From Paragordius varius (taxonomy: Eukaryota; Nematomorpha): a stretch of DNA of 64,000 bases. Of the stretch, positions 39,601 through 52,113 are shown piece after piece (within the stretch, counting starts at the first letter, position 1; each line of letters opens with the position of its first letter). Position numbers and translations under genes: made by a program. The DNA lies in NCBI GenBank assembly GCA_964247055.1, contig OZ176052.1, positions 3,162,001 to 3,226,000 of the forward strand, written 5' to 3'. Below the pieces are notes generated by a model, which saw only the letters and a program-made list of their open reading frames with translations, had not been told where the DNA came from and did not search any database.

Positions 39601-42600
39601 GTTAAGCCGCAAAAAGAATTGGCATGTTCCAGGTAATATATAGAGATTTGATTAATTTATGCTAATCGTTGCAAAAAAAGTTATTTGGTTAACCGAGTGT
39701 TTATAATATATTTTTAAATTCTAATAAGTTAACAATGTGCATCTCGACTAATGTGTTTTATCGAGTGTTGTTAAGCCATAAAGATAAAGTTTTTACAAAT
39801 TTTTCTACAAGAGTTCAATTTGCAAGGCACTATAGTTAAACAGCCAATAAAGTTTGAATTAATGTGCTGCACATTAGGAGTCGAGTCCCAATACTTTATG
39901 AATTTGATTGGAATAAGGTTTTGGCGAAGTGCTTATATGCCAGCTTCAACGTATATAGTGTAATTTTTTGCATGATATGAGGAGCCATTATTACTTTACA
40001 ACTTAACTTTATCATTGTGAACAAAAAATTTTTAAAAAAAACGGTAAATTTAATTATCTCAAACATGCATGATTGTAGGAATAGAGTGAATAGGTTGCCT
40101 TATAAAAAATTCTCAGTTTTTGTTTTTATAACAAAATAAACTCTTCTGAAAAAAGGACAGACAGATTTTCTTGATAGTAACAATAAATCGATGTAATTTC
40201 AACTTAGAATGAATAGTTATCATATATGATGGTTTAAAGTTACTTAATTCAAACTGCACCTGTGTTTATTCCGATAATCAATTAACTTTTGACGGGTAGG
40301 TAAATCCGTTTTTCAAAAGATTGCGTTAAAAGTATTGGTTAATTGATGCCGTTTTTAGGGTGGATGGATTAAAACAGATATTTAAGCCCTTAGAATTTAA
40401 AGTACGCCAATGTTATAAAGTAGAGTTTTAGGTTTCAAACAATTTTTAAATTACAGTGAAGTGATTTTCATATGTATCGATTTTTGGAAACCTTTAATGC
40501 TAAGAATTAGCACATATAATGCTTTACTTGGGGTCAAGCATGAAAAAATAAAAAATGTTTGGCTAATCATGTAATATTCATTGTTAATTTATCATGGAAG
40601 CTAATCTTAAACATAATATTAAGGATGTCAAAAGGTATTTGTATATACCATTTGCACTTTAAGAGTGTCATTGAACAGTTCAAGTTGGTCCTTGAACACT
40701 TCAAGTTGGTCCCTTGAACATTTTAAGTTGGTCCTTGAACACTTCAAGTTAATCTTTTAAATTTTTAAATTTTGATTTAACCATAATTTTTGCATTTATT
40801 TTTTATTTTATTATTAATTAATCTAATTTTCTTTATTTTATATTTATTCATTTAAAAATAAATTTTTTTATTGAAAAACCACTTTTTTGTTTCAAACAAT
40901 TTTCATTTCATGTTAAAATCTTATAAATATCCAAAATTATTTTAAGAAATTAATAAAGATATACGGTTTCTCAAAGATTAAAAGTAGATATCGTTTTAAA
41001 ATATATGTTAAATAATAGAAAATAGGTTAAAAACAATAAAATAGATGAAATATTTAAGATTTGATTGATAAAAGTTATAAACAAAACAAAAAAGTCAAAG
41101 GACCAACTTGAAGTGTTCAAGGAGCAACTTGAAATGTTCAAGGACACTCTTGAAGTGCAAATGGTATATTAATTAACAATAAAGGGCAACAGTTAAGTTT
41201 AAAATAAATTGAATATTTTTTATAATAAAACGCCTGACAAAAAATTGTTAAAAAGCACAAAATTTTTATTACCTTTCAACCAATCATATATTTATTACCT
41301 TTACAACATTTCATATTATGATAAATTTAGGTTATGCCGCAACAAAATCGACACCTATACCAATTGATTTTGATCCCTTACTATTGGAAACAAACGAAGA
41401 AAAAATGAAATTTTACCTTAAATCATATCAAGTTCTGGCACACGAATTATTCGGTGATCAGTCCCATGACACGGAAAAAGAAAGTGATATGGCCAAAAAC
41501 TTCAATTTCAAACCATTCACAAAACTAAATTATAAAAAACAACCCATACCTTACGGAGTAGAAAAGGGATATGCGGGCAACCATGTGAATGATAGAAATA
41601 ATCAAAGAGTAACCCAACCATCGGATAAAATCAATGTTGACCCGCCGCTCAAATACTCATATTTGCAACGTTACCTTAAGCATAAACATGCAGAAGCGAA
41701 AAAAAGAGCCAAAACTCATCAAAGAGATGACACCGAAAAATCAACTAAACCCAATCCATTTAATTTTGGTGCGATTATTACACAGCAAAAACCAGAAAAT
41801 AATGTAATGAGACCGCCGCCGTCCATAAAAACACAAAATTCTCAAAACTATTTCATATATGACATACAAAAAAATCGTGAAAGCGGTGCATTAACTACTA
41901 ATGTTGCACATCAAAACCAGCATAATCTCTATTACAGTGGTGTGGAAAAAGAGTTACCTGAAGCGACAGATTTAATTCTCAATACAAACCATAATAAGGT
42001 TAGGGATAAAAGTATCATTACTCCCAGCACGAATAGATGGGTCATCAATCAAAATATTTTCCCAAATTACATTGATGTCCGGAATGAAGCTCAAATAGCT
42101 AAACATCCACGTTTGGCAATAATCAATCGAAATAAATACAATTTTCCATTAGCGCAAGATTCTAGGGTAAGCGACGACACATTTGCAACAAATAACGAAG
42201 GAAATTTAAATATGCAATTAGTTCGGGAGTATGTTAGTAATCAGAATAGTGAATTACTTCCATACAATATGAACTCCAAAGACGGTCAAGATACCTCTAA
42301 TACCGATGATAGATTATTAGAATTGAATAATCGAGAGGAACACGTCTCTAAAACAATCGATCCATTTTTGATTCCGAGACCGAATCCACCATCATCAGAA
42401 TTCGCAGCAAACAATCAAACTTTTGCCTCGAAAAATAATGATATAGATACCCTAATGTTTAGAAATAATGAAAGATATAACGGTATGAAAATACAGGAAA
42501 ATGTTAATCAAAACGATGGTTTCATAGATGCAATAGTATCTCGCAGTTATCTATTACCATCTTTACAGAGATCAAAGCAGACGAAAGGTACATACATGTT

Positions 42601-45600
42601 TACATTCAATGGTATATCCAAAAATTTTCCATTGAAAAAATCTAATTTAGTATTCGAAGATAAAGAAAAACGCAGAGAAATAAAAAGGAATATATTGAGA
42701 GTGAAAGATACATTTGGTCGAATGGTAGACGATAAAAAGAATGTGAAAGCTTCCAATATGTATAAAACAAAATTTATGGAAGAAAAACCACAGTTTTCCT
42801 CCAACAATGAGCCAACAAGTGACCAATTTCTATCGAATTTGGGCGATATAAATGCCGCATATTTTGGTAGCCAAAGTGTAATGAATAAAATTTTGAACAG
42901 GTTAAAAAGTTCGGACACTGATCGTATTGAGAACAACAACAACAAAGAAACCAATAATGGGATGAATGGAATATATAAAATCGTTTTTAACGATAGTTCT
43001 CAACGAACAGTAAAACCTTACAAAAATGTGAGATTGTGGAAAGATTATATCCAGTCGTCTGACGCTTCACCCCATCTCATGTACAAGGAGTATGTCGATA
43101 GTCAGCCTAAATCTAGGCTGAAAACAAAATCTGACCCTAATATTGACCCATACAGTATGCCTGAAAATGTGGACTTTATAAAAGGCTCAACCCCGACAAA
43201 AAGTGTGCAAACGAAAAACAATCACTTCAATCATCAATACTCAAAGTTTCCTAAAACATATGCTCATTCTTTCATTCGAGGTGGTATCAGTCAACCTAAT
43301 TATATCAAATTTGACTCTGATGACACAAACATTAAGAAAGACAGTAATAAAGCTACGATTTCTGAATCATCAGCAATCGAAACAAAACCATTACCACCAT
43401 CTTGGCAAAAGGGCATAATACCATCGACAACGACATCACCATCACAAATGATTAAATCCATAAAAAAATATTCACAGTTGAATCCAGCCAAGAGGAGGTT
43501 TAAAATGACTAAAAATTTTCTCAATCCATTCATCCATACGAATTATCATCATTATCCGGGTCGACAAACATACGACGAAAGGGGTAGTCAGGGAGCCCAA
43601 GTACCTACCATTGTTAAAAAGTATAACTGGGCCTTGGAAGGTGAAATGGCTAGGAAAGCAACGGCTACGAATCCATCTACACTGATTCATTCTCAGCGTT
43701 TACCACCTCCTCGAACATTTTTATACCATCGTCAAAGAAATAATGCTAATCATAATAATTATTCCCCATCAACAAAAAATAGATACAATTCAGCAGATAA
43801 ATATAATATGGGAGAAAATGTCGATGGATATTCCAAAATAAATAAGATTTTGGAATACCTGAAGGGTAAATTTCAAATTCAGATAGAAGGTGATAACATT
43901 AGCATCAAGGGTAGATTGGATAAAAATGCCGATCCTCAACTGTCCTTAAAGGGTCTAGGGGATAAACTAAATAAAGAGATTACACAATTTACCTCTAATC
44001 AGCACAACAGGTTACAGTTTAATAATGACAATCAGAATAAAAAACCCTCAACTTCGGGCATAATACTCAATCATGGACATATTGGTAGGGGCTTGATTGT
44101 AAACAAAAATAAAGGCTTATATAACGGTCATAATCCTATGACTCTTACAAAATCAACTGGAAAAAATACCTATCATATCGTCGATACAGATAAAAATCAT
44201 GATAGCCTTGATAATGAGGATGAAATAAAATCTTCCAAATCCTACAACAGCAATGGCAAATCAAAATATAACTACAATAATAGGCTCGACAAAAAGGCAA
44301 GGAAAAAAAGACCACTAAAAGATGATATCAATTTTTTTGATCCCATAACATCCATAGTAGAAAGGTTTGAAAGAAGTCGGAAAGCTAGTCATCGAAGGTT
44401 ACCAGTGCCCGTAGTTCTTGCAAATAATCATCCATTATCCTTTAAAAGGGATAAAGACGACCCTGGATCGCTATTTACAGTTCCCAAGTATGATCCATGG
44501 AGACCGGAAGTACGACCACCTCGAAGCAATATATTTTATGTGCCAAACCAATCGAGATTGTATGAACGTAGACCTTACCAAGAGGAGGATTGGGCTCTCC
44601 AAAGCGTCGATGGACTTAAAGTGTCACCTTATCCATACAATAGTCAAGCGACAATGTCACCATGGTACCTGAACAAAAACCGTAGAAATTACAACATGAA
44701 AAGAGGAGATTATAATGAAGATGAAGTAAGAACACAAAATATGATAGATTATAACGCTAAAGGTAGTAATTTAAAAGACAGTGTTATGTATAATCAATCT
44801 TTGCCTGTAAGTGATGATGAAACCAATAATCAGATAATGGAAAATGAGATAGAGACAACGAGTACAATCAGTAATGTTGGTGTGGATGAAGAAAATATAA
44901 ATAATAATTCTGAATTACCAATCACGGCAGAAGAGGAACAAGCATTAATCTCATATTTAAATGGGGAAATCGAGAACTTTAATGGCAGCCAACAAGGTAT
45001 CAGTGATGAACAAACTACGCGACCGGTACAAAGGCCATTAGATACATTTTACAAGGATGGAAAAATTGATACCTTTTACAATGATTTGTATAATAAGGTT
45101 TTAAACCATAATAATAAAACAAAAAATCAAAAGGGTAATAACTTCCCTAAATTTGCCCCGTTAGTCAATGATTTAGGGTATTTGGGCAGTTCCCATAACG
45201 TAGGAGAGCATGGTAAAACCGATAATTTAGAAAAGCCGACTGATACATCATCATATGCGCACCGGGGTAATCTGCAACATAACGCTTATGTGCCTAACCC
45301 AGAAATTATTAATACTAAACACAATGTGAAGAAAAACTATGGCATAGAAAAACAGCACAAAAATTTAACGCTCATGGTAACAAATCAAGACAAAAAGCTA
45401 CCGGTTAGACCCGAATATGAAGTGATGGAAAAACGTTACAACAGCCTAAATAATAGTATGGATCAAGGATTAATCTCAAAACTTATCTCTTACATACCTC
45501 AAGACGCTAACACAGGCACAGATTTTATAAATCGTGTAATGCAAATACTTCCCTTAAATGCAAACCAAAATATCGATGTGGACGATGAGCCTGAACAACC

Positions 45601-48600
45601 CAATCAAAAAAATGGAAATGAAAGCAGGAATGTTAATATGAATGGAGAATACCTAAAACAAGGAAATTACAAAAATTCGACGATTAATAACCAATATTCT
45701 GATAATGTAAATGCAACTCACATATCGAATTAAATGATACATACCTTGGTTTATGCTAAAAATTTTTATATTTTTGATAACTCTCATATAATGTTAATAA
45801 ACATGTATTTATTTAATAGATATTATTAATTATGCTGTTATAAAATAAATATCATATATAAGCTAATTTAAAATCATAAAAAGGAAATTATTACTAAAAC
45901 AGTTATAAAACGAACAGATAGGATAAATTTATATCTATTAACAAATTATTAACTGTGTCCCAATATCCAAATTTTTATATATAGGACAAAAAATATATGA
46001 CAGGTGTAATGTTTTAAGGGGTTTTTCATAAAAAGGAAATATTCAAAGGAAGTCAATTATTTATCTATTTAAAATATTGTAGGCTTCTACAATAAATTCC
46101 AGGTAATATATGAATGGTGTGCTAGAAAAACTGATTGCTTTCAAAGCGAATTCGGCCATTTTCAAACGTCTTTGATATTATAGCGCTGTTTTGCGAGGGT
46201 GTGTTCCATCTTATGGCGCAGTGTCTTGAGAGTTCAGAGGATGCGAAAGAATTTCTCATCGCAGCAAATTCATGGTGTCTTTTATTAGTTTTGCTGTGTG
46301 AGATGGAGCATCGACGTGTAGCCAAATCACTTTGCCATGTCTTCTGTCAAATTTTTGAAGTTTTATGATTAATGATTGGTTTTAATTATTCATTAGATAG
46401 TGTTGTTTATTAACGGTTTCAACATATTTCAAAAGTTTATAATATACAATAACGCTTTAATTCCCAAATCACAATTTTCTTGCCGAAGCCATTTGGCATT
46501 AGTGTAATGAATAAGCTTGGCAAAGTAAACAATTTTTCCGCTTAAAGTTATAAAATAAAGTCATTTATTATATTCGTCCCGATTCAAAGCATAAATGATT
46601 TCTTTTTGTAACGTTGAATCGGAAATTCACAATTCACTTTGCGATTTTCGATTTGACACTTATTCAACTTCAGTCGGACTAATTTACCGAGTTTACATTC
46701 TTATTGCTCGTAGATATCTATTGAATGGTTTTAGGTAATGTAATGACCCTGTCATGTTGTTAAATTTGAGTGGGTCATTATCTAATAAGTCTTGCACTTG
46801 CGCGTATTTGCAGTTGTGTGATTTGCCAGAGCGCCCACCATCTTTAACTCGTAATTCGAATCCATATTTCACATGTGTCAATGCATGTTCATATTTCTGA
46901 CAGTAAACGAAACTTTACACAGCCTAATTTTTTAACAATGCGTCCCGCGAAGTTCTTTATCAGGCACAAAATTGGATTATTATTAAATAAAAATAAGACG
47001 GCATTTTTTGGAAGATATCACCTTGTGTGCGTCGTTTAATGTCAGATAAACAAAATAGTGTCTGATAAAATAATCGTCTGCGTAACTCGCAGACGTTTTT
47101 TCCGGTATTAATTACACCTGATATGTAGATTATTGAAAAAATAATAATTTATTTATTTGAAATATGTAATATAGATTATATAATAAAAATCAGCTGATTT
47201 TAGAAGCAATTTAGTCGCAGATATTATTACAGACGAGCTCTAGATTATAAACTATTTATTCAAGGCTTAAATATATCTTTTAACCAAATTTTAAGAAAAT
47301 AATTAACTCCAAAAATTCGAATATCATGTTAAAAACTAAATAATGAACCAATGCAAATGATCTATAATTATATTATAACAAATTCAAACGAACGGTTTAT
47401 TAAACATCTTGTCTGTCACATTTGATGTCTAAAATTGGCCATAAAAATATTGCTATAAATCATCTAGTTAGCATCTTTATGATAGTCGTGTTAAAAAAAT
47501 TCTATGCTCATATATAAAATAATTTCACTATTCTATTATAAAAAATTTTTTTTTGGTTTATAATTTTTTAGCAAGAAGACATTAAAATTCGAAAATTTGA
47601 TAAATATTTGTTTAAAATTATCTAACCGGTAAAAGCTCCAATATGTTGCGTTATACCACCAAACTCAGAATCTACTATACGGGATTTGCGTATACAATCA
47701 AGCAGGGTAGTTTTCCCATGATCTACATGTCCCACAATAACTACAACCGGGCATCGTTTCAAAAGTTTTGAGTGAGGTGGTAACGGTCTAATTTAAAATT
47801 TGGAGTATTTAAAATTTAAAGATTTATTTAAAAGTAAGCATGCTATTTCTCATACAGTCATTATTGGGTATCCTTATCAAAATCAATAACTAATGAATTG
47901 TCCAATTATAGATTTATTATGGCCCAATATGTATTGTCTATCTACAAAACAGAATGTAAATTGTATCAATAAATTAAATAAAAAGTTAAATTTAAAAATC
48001 TTTTGGACCTAAAATGATACATTATCTATTAGATAAAAAATGTAGTTTTTACATTTTATATTTCAATTACAGAAATTAATTAATCTCTTTTGAGTTTTTG
48101 GTATAATTTACATCTAAGAATAAAACTCCCTCCGAAAACTAAAATTTAATGTATTAAGCAATTAATATAAAATCTCACTAGCACGACAAATTAAATTATA
48201 AAAACCATAATCTGATTTTGATTATTTATTTATCGAAAAATATACATCGTTTTGACGAGAAATGAAAAAATAAATCATATTACATTATAAGTATATATAT
48301 ATTGCTAGAAAGTTATTAATTATGCCAAAAAGCATAAAGAGAATTATTAAATTATAATCTTAAAAAGTGAAAAAATAACATAAACCAATAATACTGCCCT
48401 TTGTTGTATATGCTATTTGGCAATAATAATAAACTAGCAATGTATAGTTACTCATACTGTAGAGTTAGCCTTAAGAACAACCTTAATATGATCTTAAAAA
48501 ATTTATTAAATTTCGCTTCAAAATGTAATTTAATAGAAGCACAAAATAAAATTAACGATATTACTCGGGTTGAAAGATAAAGTTTTCAGGATGTTTAATT

Positions 48601-49104
48601 GGCGAAGCGTGCGGGTTTTGAATGGTCAATGTTTTGATATTGGCCGTTTTGAATAACTTCCTTATAAATAATATGTCTTCAATTACTAACAAATAGAATA
48701 TATATAAACTTGTATTTGGAGATAATCTAATTTTCACATTAGCAGTATTATTTAACTGCACAATGTGATATATATCATCTATGATATAAATAAAAGAAAA
48801 ACTTAATGACTTATTCATTTCATCAGCTATATCTCGTAAGCTCATGCCAACCCATATATTGGCTAATGTGTCATTAACCCGGAATTTTTGGGTTTTTTTG
48901 GATTTTAGTATAAAATTTTTCTTTATGTAATCATATTTTTCGACTTTATTAAGATTTTTTACCTACCGTTAAATAAATATATACATCTTTTATAATTCTT
49001 ATTTTGGCATGGCAAATTGCGCCTGTGAATATTCGCCTATAAGGGCTTAAAGCGAAAATACTTTTTTCGAAGCTCAATAGAAATGAGCATGCGGTGCCAT
49101 ACAT
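29337..49104 (-). CDS. MTIF2: mitochondrial translation initiation factor IF-2
   Basis: Fourteen exons keep phase throughout: 49104-48985, 48962-48565, 47787-47627, 34938-34756, 34339-34290, 34197-34108, 33679-33555, 33265-33056, 32711-32639, 32209-32103, 31795-31638, 31392-31249, 30840-30673 and 29779-29337. They give 809 residues (human 727). IF-2mt is the GTPase that brings fMet-tRNA to the mitochondrial small subunit. All five G motifs are seen: [39 protein letters not shown] and SALKG. Domain II ([12 protein letters not shown]) follows, then an Arg/Lys/Glu-rich linker, [22 protein letters not shown], and the C-domain [15 protein letters not shown] ending VWDLGF. Exon 1 gives a basic, hydrophobic presequence ([19 protein letters not shown]); intron 1 is 22 nt. 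Intron 3 (47626-34939) is 12.7 kb and holds a whole antisense gene. The start is inferred; the core is certain. Confidence 0.9.
33375..33440. repeat. fragment of the ATATACCATTT MITE family
   Basis: GAATTCACCCTTAACCACTT then GATTCACCTTTAAACATTT resembles the left arm of the MITE at 8655. It lies in mitochondrial IF-2 intron 7; the far end is not seen. Confidence 0.35.
34954..35243. repeat. 140-bp tandem duplication in IF-2mt intron 3
   Basis: ATTCATATTTAAATTTAGAT begins at 34954 and again at 35094. The sequences that follow stay similar through a TTAATTTTGTGCTTA block and a TTTTACGTTTGATA-like block. The second copy ends in a string (TTTATATTTTTACGTTTTGT) also found near 30010-30030 and, altered, near 52495-52515, so the unit may belong to a dispersed repeat. 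Confidence 0.6.
35244..37365. other. intronic DNA upstream of the nested gene
   Basis: Part of IF-2mt intron 3. It holds a (TA)n tract at 36563-36602, a short (CTA)n run at 36760-36771 and the tRNA-like relic at 36141-36251. The promoter of the nested gene should lie near its right end, but I see no distinct box. Confidence 0.4.
36141..36251 (+). tRNA. tRNA-Leu(TAA)-like relic
   Basis: Three hairpins follow one another as in a class II tRNA. They are an anticodon arm TTGA-CTTAAAA-TCAA with anticodon TAA (36191-36205), a long variable arm TGGC-ATTGCAA-GCCA (36206-36220), and a T arm TTTTG-TTCGAAC-CGAAA (36227-36243). AGTGGTAAT at 36171-36179 recalls box A. AATAATA at 36141 pairs 6 of 7 with TATGATT at 36244-36250, but the D-arm region between is about 20 nt too long. 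I read it as a decayed tRNA gene or the head of a tRNA-derived SINE, not a working tRNA. Confidence 0.35.
37366..45733 (+). CDS. large Asn-rich secreted protein, nested in IF-2mt intron 3
   Basis: Three exons, 37366-37705, 37944-39632 and 41331-45733, join at phase-1 sites with canonical GT-AG ends and read 2143 residues without a stop. The first or second Met (37384) starts a signal peptide ([14 protein letters not shown]). Afterwards the chain is hydrophilic, rich in Asn, Lys, Asp, Ser, Tyr and Pro, with many possible N-glycosylation sites and no membrane segment or domain I know. The exon 1-2 junction makes YDGFGGKR and exon 2 starts [20 protein letters not shown], the best-folded-looking part. 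The Gly-Lys-Arg there could be a convertase/amidation site, but a giant structural or matrix protein fits the length better. Codon use is consistent through 6 kb, so it is a real gene. The 1.7-kb intron 2 contains a MITE. It lies wholly in an intron of a gene on the other strand. Confidence 0.78.
40643..41169. mobile_element. MITE with internal tandem repeats, ATATACCATTT family
   Basis: Inverted ends ATATACCATTTGCACTTTAA / complement of TTGAAGTGCAAATGGTATAT. Inside each end, a 21-bp unit like TTGAACACTTCAAGTTGGTC is repeated: four units at 40669-40755 and at least two inverted at 41098-41150. The middle is A+T-rich. It lies in intron 2 of the nested gene. Confidence 0.72.
45734..46129. other. 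3' flank of the nested gene
   Basis: A+T-rich DNA with several AATAAA words soon after the stop (for example near 45795 and 45845), suited to polyadenylation of the nested transcript. No exon seen. Confidence 0.4.
46130..47125. mobile_element. unidentified repeat, copy 1
   Basis: Shares ordered blocks with 61170-62040: GAATTTCTCATCG, TTTTGCTGTG...GGAGCAT, CCCGATTCAA, GTAGATATCTATTGA, GTGTGATTTGCCAGAGCGCC and CATCTGCG-type end sequence. It is richer in G+C than its surroundings. A perfect 8-bp stem CGTCTGCG-TAACT-CGCAGACG (47075-47095) lies near the right end, which closes with ...ACACCTG. Frames are open for only 60-77 codons on either strand and I recognise no transposase. It lies inside IF-2mt intron 3. 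Confidence 0.55.
48963..48984 (-). other. 22-nt intron of IF-2mt (intron 1)
   Basis: Minus strand GTATATAT...ACGGTAG between GAT and GTA codons. Unspliced, the frame stops at once; spliced, the presequence joins IIKD-VKNLNK and stays open for 130 codons to exon 3. Confidence 0.6.
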
Positions 49105-52100
49105 AGGAACATGACATATGATATAATTTAGTAAAAATTTACCGATTTATACAGAACCATAAAACTCTTTTTTAAGAAAAAATATGACGCATTTATTTAA
49201 ATCATTACTTTTTCAGTGTATAATAAGCAAAGTCTTTGCCGACCCAGGGATGACAGAGATAATAGAAAATGAAGCTGCGCGAAATATATGAGTCCACTCC
49301 TTTGATATATGGGTTATAAAAGGCCAAATTATATTGGAATCCTTTTTCGTAATAAAATATATAGGGGATACAATCCGGCGTAAAAATTGTCAATTTATAG
49401 TTGAAAATGTAAGATTTTTTATGCCAGAGTATTGGATATTTAAGATATTCATGTAAATTTTGTTATTATTATGGCAAGTAATTAAATTAAAACCCTTTTA
49501 GCCTTAAGATTTATTTGGTAACCTAAATGCTTCAATTTATAGGACTTGTTTGTCACAGTGTAATAAAAAATATCAAGAAAATATATTCTGATAAGAAAAT
49601 GGATCAAGATTATAATAGTGCTTTTGGTTTTGGTCCTACATATCAGAAAATGGCAAAAACACATTTTGTCTAAAAAAATTTATGGTGAACTAAATCCTTC
49701 ATTACAAAATTTTTCTAGAATATATCATAAATTATATATAAAAAAAAAGAATAATTTTATGAAATTTTCATATGCAGATGTCTCAAATTTTTTAAGCCTC
49801 TAAATAGTACTTTAAGTAAAAAAATCCGAAAAAAAGCATATCTAAATTTTGACATAATATAGTTTATAAAAAAAAGGGAGGCTTTGTGTAAACATTTTAA
49901 TTGTAGGAAAATTTTGTTGAGGCGTACTCCTTATTTTGGCATAATGACAATATAAAAACGTTTTAAGATATTATAGAAACCATTCTAATTATATCTCTGA
50001 TGCTGAACATTTATATTACCTCATCAATTGTTTCTTCGTCCTTAAATTTATGTTAAATATTTATTCTTTTCATAAATTACCAAACTTAAAAATTAAAGAA
50101 AGCTTTAAATTCTTAGGTGATATCTCAAAACTATCGAATAATATAGAAAAAATGTTTTATTTTTACCGTCCCCATCATGCCCTAAAACAGTATAAAGGAC
50201 GCATCAACAAAATATTGCTAATCAAATTTTTAAACAAAGTATGTACTTTTTGAAATATATATTTTCTTGATATAATCTAGCGTTTTTCAAAAATTTTATC
50301 GCAAAGTTTCCGCATTTTTTTGTTTACTTAAATAAAACCAAACCAGTTTAGAAGCTCCCAAAATACTTTCGGCTCACAGCTAATAATTATCTTTTGAAAA
50401 ATTGTGTTTTGCTTTTTATATGAAGTTTAATTTTAGTGCATTAAAATTTTGCATTTTTGGAGGATCATTGACAAAAGTAGTATTAACTGTTTTGTATTAC
50501 TCATAAGGCTCAAAAGCCCCATGATACTGACACATTTTTCTATCAGAGTATAAATATTTTCTCAGGATATTATTTTGGTCCTCCAGTTTTGTGCGCAGTA
50601 TTAGACTATAAAAAATATTTATGGTGAAAGCTAAATACTTTATTCCGAAATCATTTATTTTCAAAAATTTTCGCTTTTTGGATTTGGGCTCGGAAAATCT
50701 CAAATTTTTGTTCCCTCCGTCTAATCTTAATTCTCTCAAATCAAACATAAATCGCCAAGTTTTGTAGAATTTATATGCTAAATCATGACGTCAAAATATA
50801 TTTTAAAAAATGTATACTTAAAAATATTTAATTAGCTAAATTATTGATAAACCGTATTTTGTAGCATTGTGATTTAAGGTATTACAAAACACTTAATTTT
50901 ATGTAGCTAAACAATTTTTGATCCTATTTGTAAAAAACATTTTTTTGATTCAATTGGAATAGATTTCATATAATAATTACATATTATATTTGAACTTAAT
51001 TTGATGATCGTATCTTATATTAATTATGAGATGATGGAGATGTACATCATCATAAAATGCTTATATCAGATTTCGGTATTCAATCTCTTAAAATTGTTAA
51101 AAAAAAATTATAAATTTAATCAAATTTTTACCATTATTTAAAAACTATATTATCAGAAATTGGAAACATAAACAAAAAACCCCAAAAATTATTAAAGCAG
51201 CCCGCGTAAAAAATTATGTTGAACACCCCTGTACTATATATATAAAGCAAAATATTATTTTCAAAATTATAGATCCGATAGTTTCAAATTTTGGTCCCCT
51301 CTAAATTATAGTGTTCTTGTTGCGTTTGGTTGAAAAAGTATGGCTTTTGACTGAATGGTATAAACAGTTCATGACCTTTTCACTTTTTTTGTCGGCGATG
51401 AATATTATGGTAGTTTTATATCAGAGCTGAATCCTGTAAAAAAACTAATGTTTTGAAAGTAAGAAATTATAATATCAAACTTTGTTCTCTTTAATTACAT
51501 AAAAAAGCTTATATTTTACTTTTGTAACTTCAAATGACTAAAATTAGGACACCTCCAGGCACGATTGAACTAAACATCAACAATAAATATCATCAAGTTT
51601 TTCTGGTAAAATCCTATCTGAAAGCTACAAAAGTTTTTGCCTATTTTATTAGCGATTTGAAAAATCGAAAAAAAATGGCGGTGAAAAAGTTTCAGATGAG
51701 GATTTTTTACATTTAAATAAAGGTTTGTATTATGCGCCTAAACGGCTTAGGAAAGCATATTTTTAAATTCAGCCTAGTACCTTAAATACTTTCAAAATTA
51801 AAATCGCTTTGGAATATAAAGCGCCCAAAAAATATAATTTATTAATTTTTTTATTTACAATCATAAAGAAATAAATAAACAAAAATAGTAAGTTATTAAA
51901 TATATTAATTTAGTCGATAGGATTTATTTTACCTGTAAATGCCAAATATATCTTCATTTTATTTCATACATGTCTTTTTATAAATCTTATTATTATATTG
52001 TAATGGTAAATAACGGATTGGTTATGTTTTGTAATAACAGTTGTTAAAATCCGTAATATAACGAAAAGGATAATTAAATAGAATTAAATGCAACTATCAA

Positions 52101-52113
52101 TAGAAATTATAAA
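49105..52113. other. intergenic DNA with decayed coding-like scraps
   Basis: Frames of 60-83 codons occur (49618-49803 +, 50050-50253 +, 50497-50748 -, 51534-51716 +). Their Lys/Ile/Phe-rich products match nothing I know and lack splice sites that would link them. The stretch 51320-51720 has slightly more protein-like wording (TPPGTIELNINNKYHQVFLV) and may be a worn transposon. Confidence 0.35.

Noticed and set aside
49205-49393. Frame on the minus strand upstream of IF-2mt as an alternative first exon
   Set aside because: No donor that joins in phase to 48962; the exon at 49104-48985 joins cleanly and encodes a better presequence.
51534-51716. Lys-rich 60-codon plus frame after other short frames at 49.6-50.7 kb
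   Set aside because: No splice sites link them and no family is recognised; they may be worn transposon coding DNA, so they are not called as genes.
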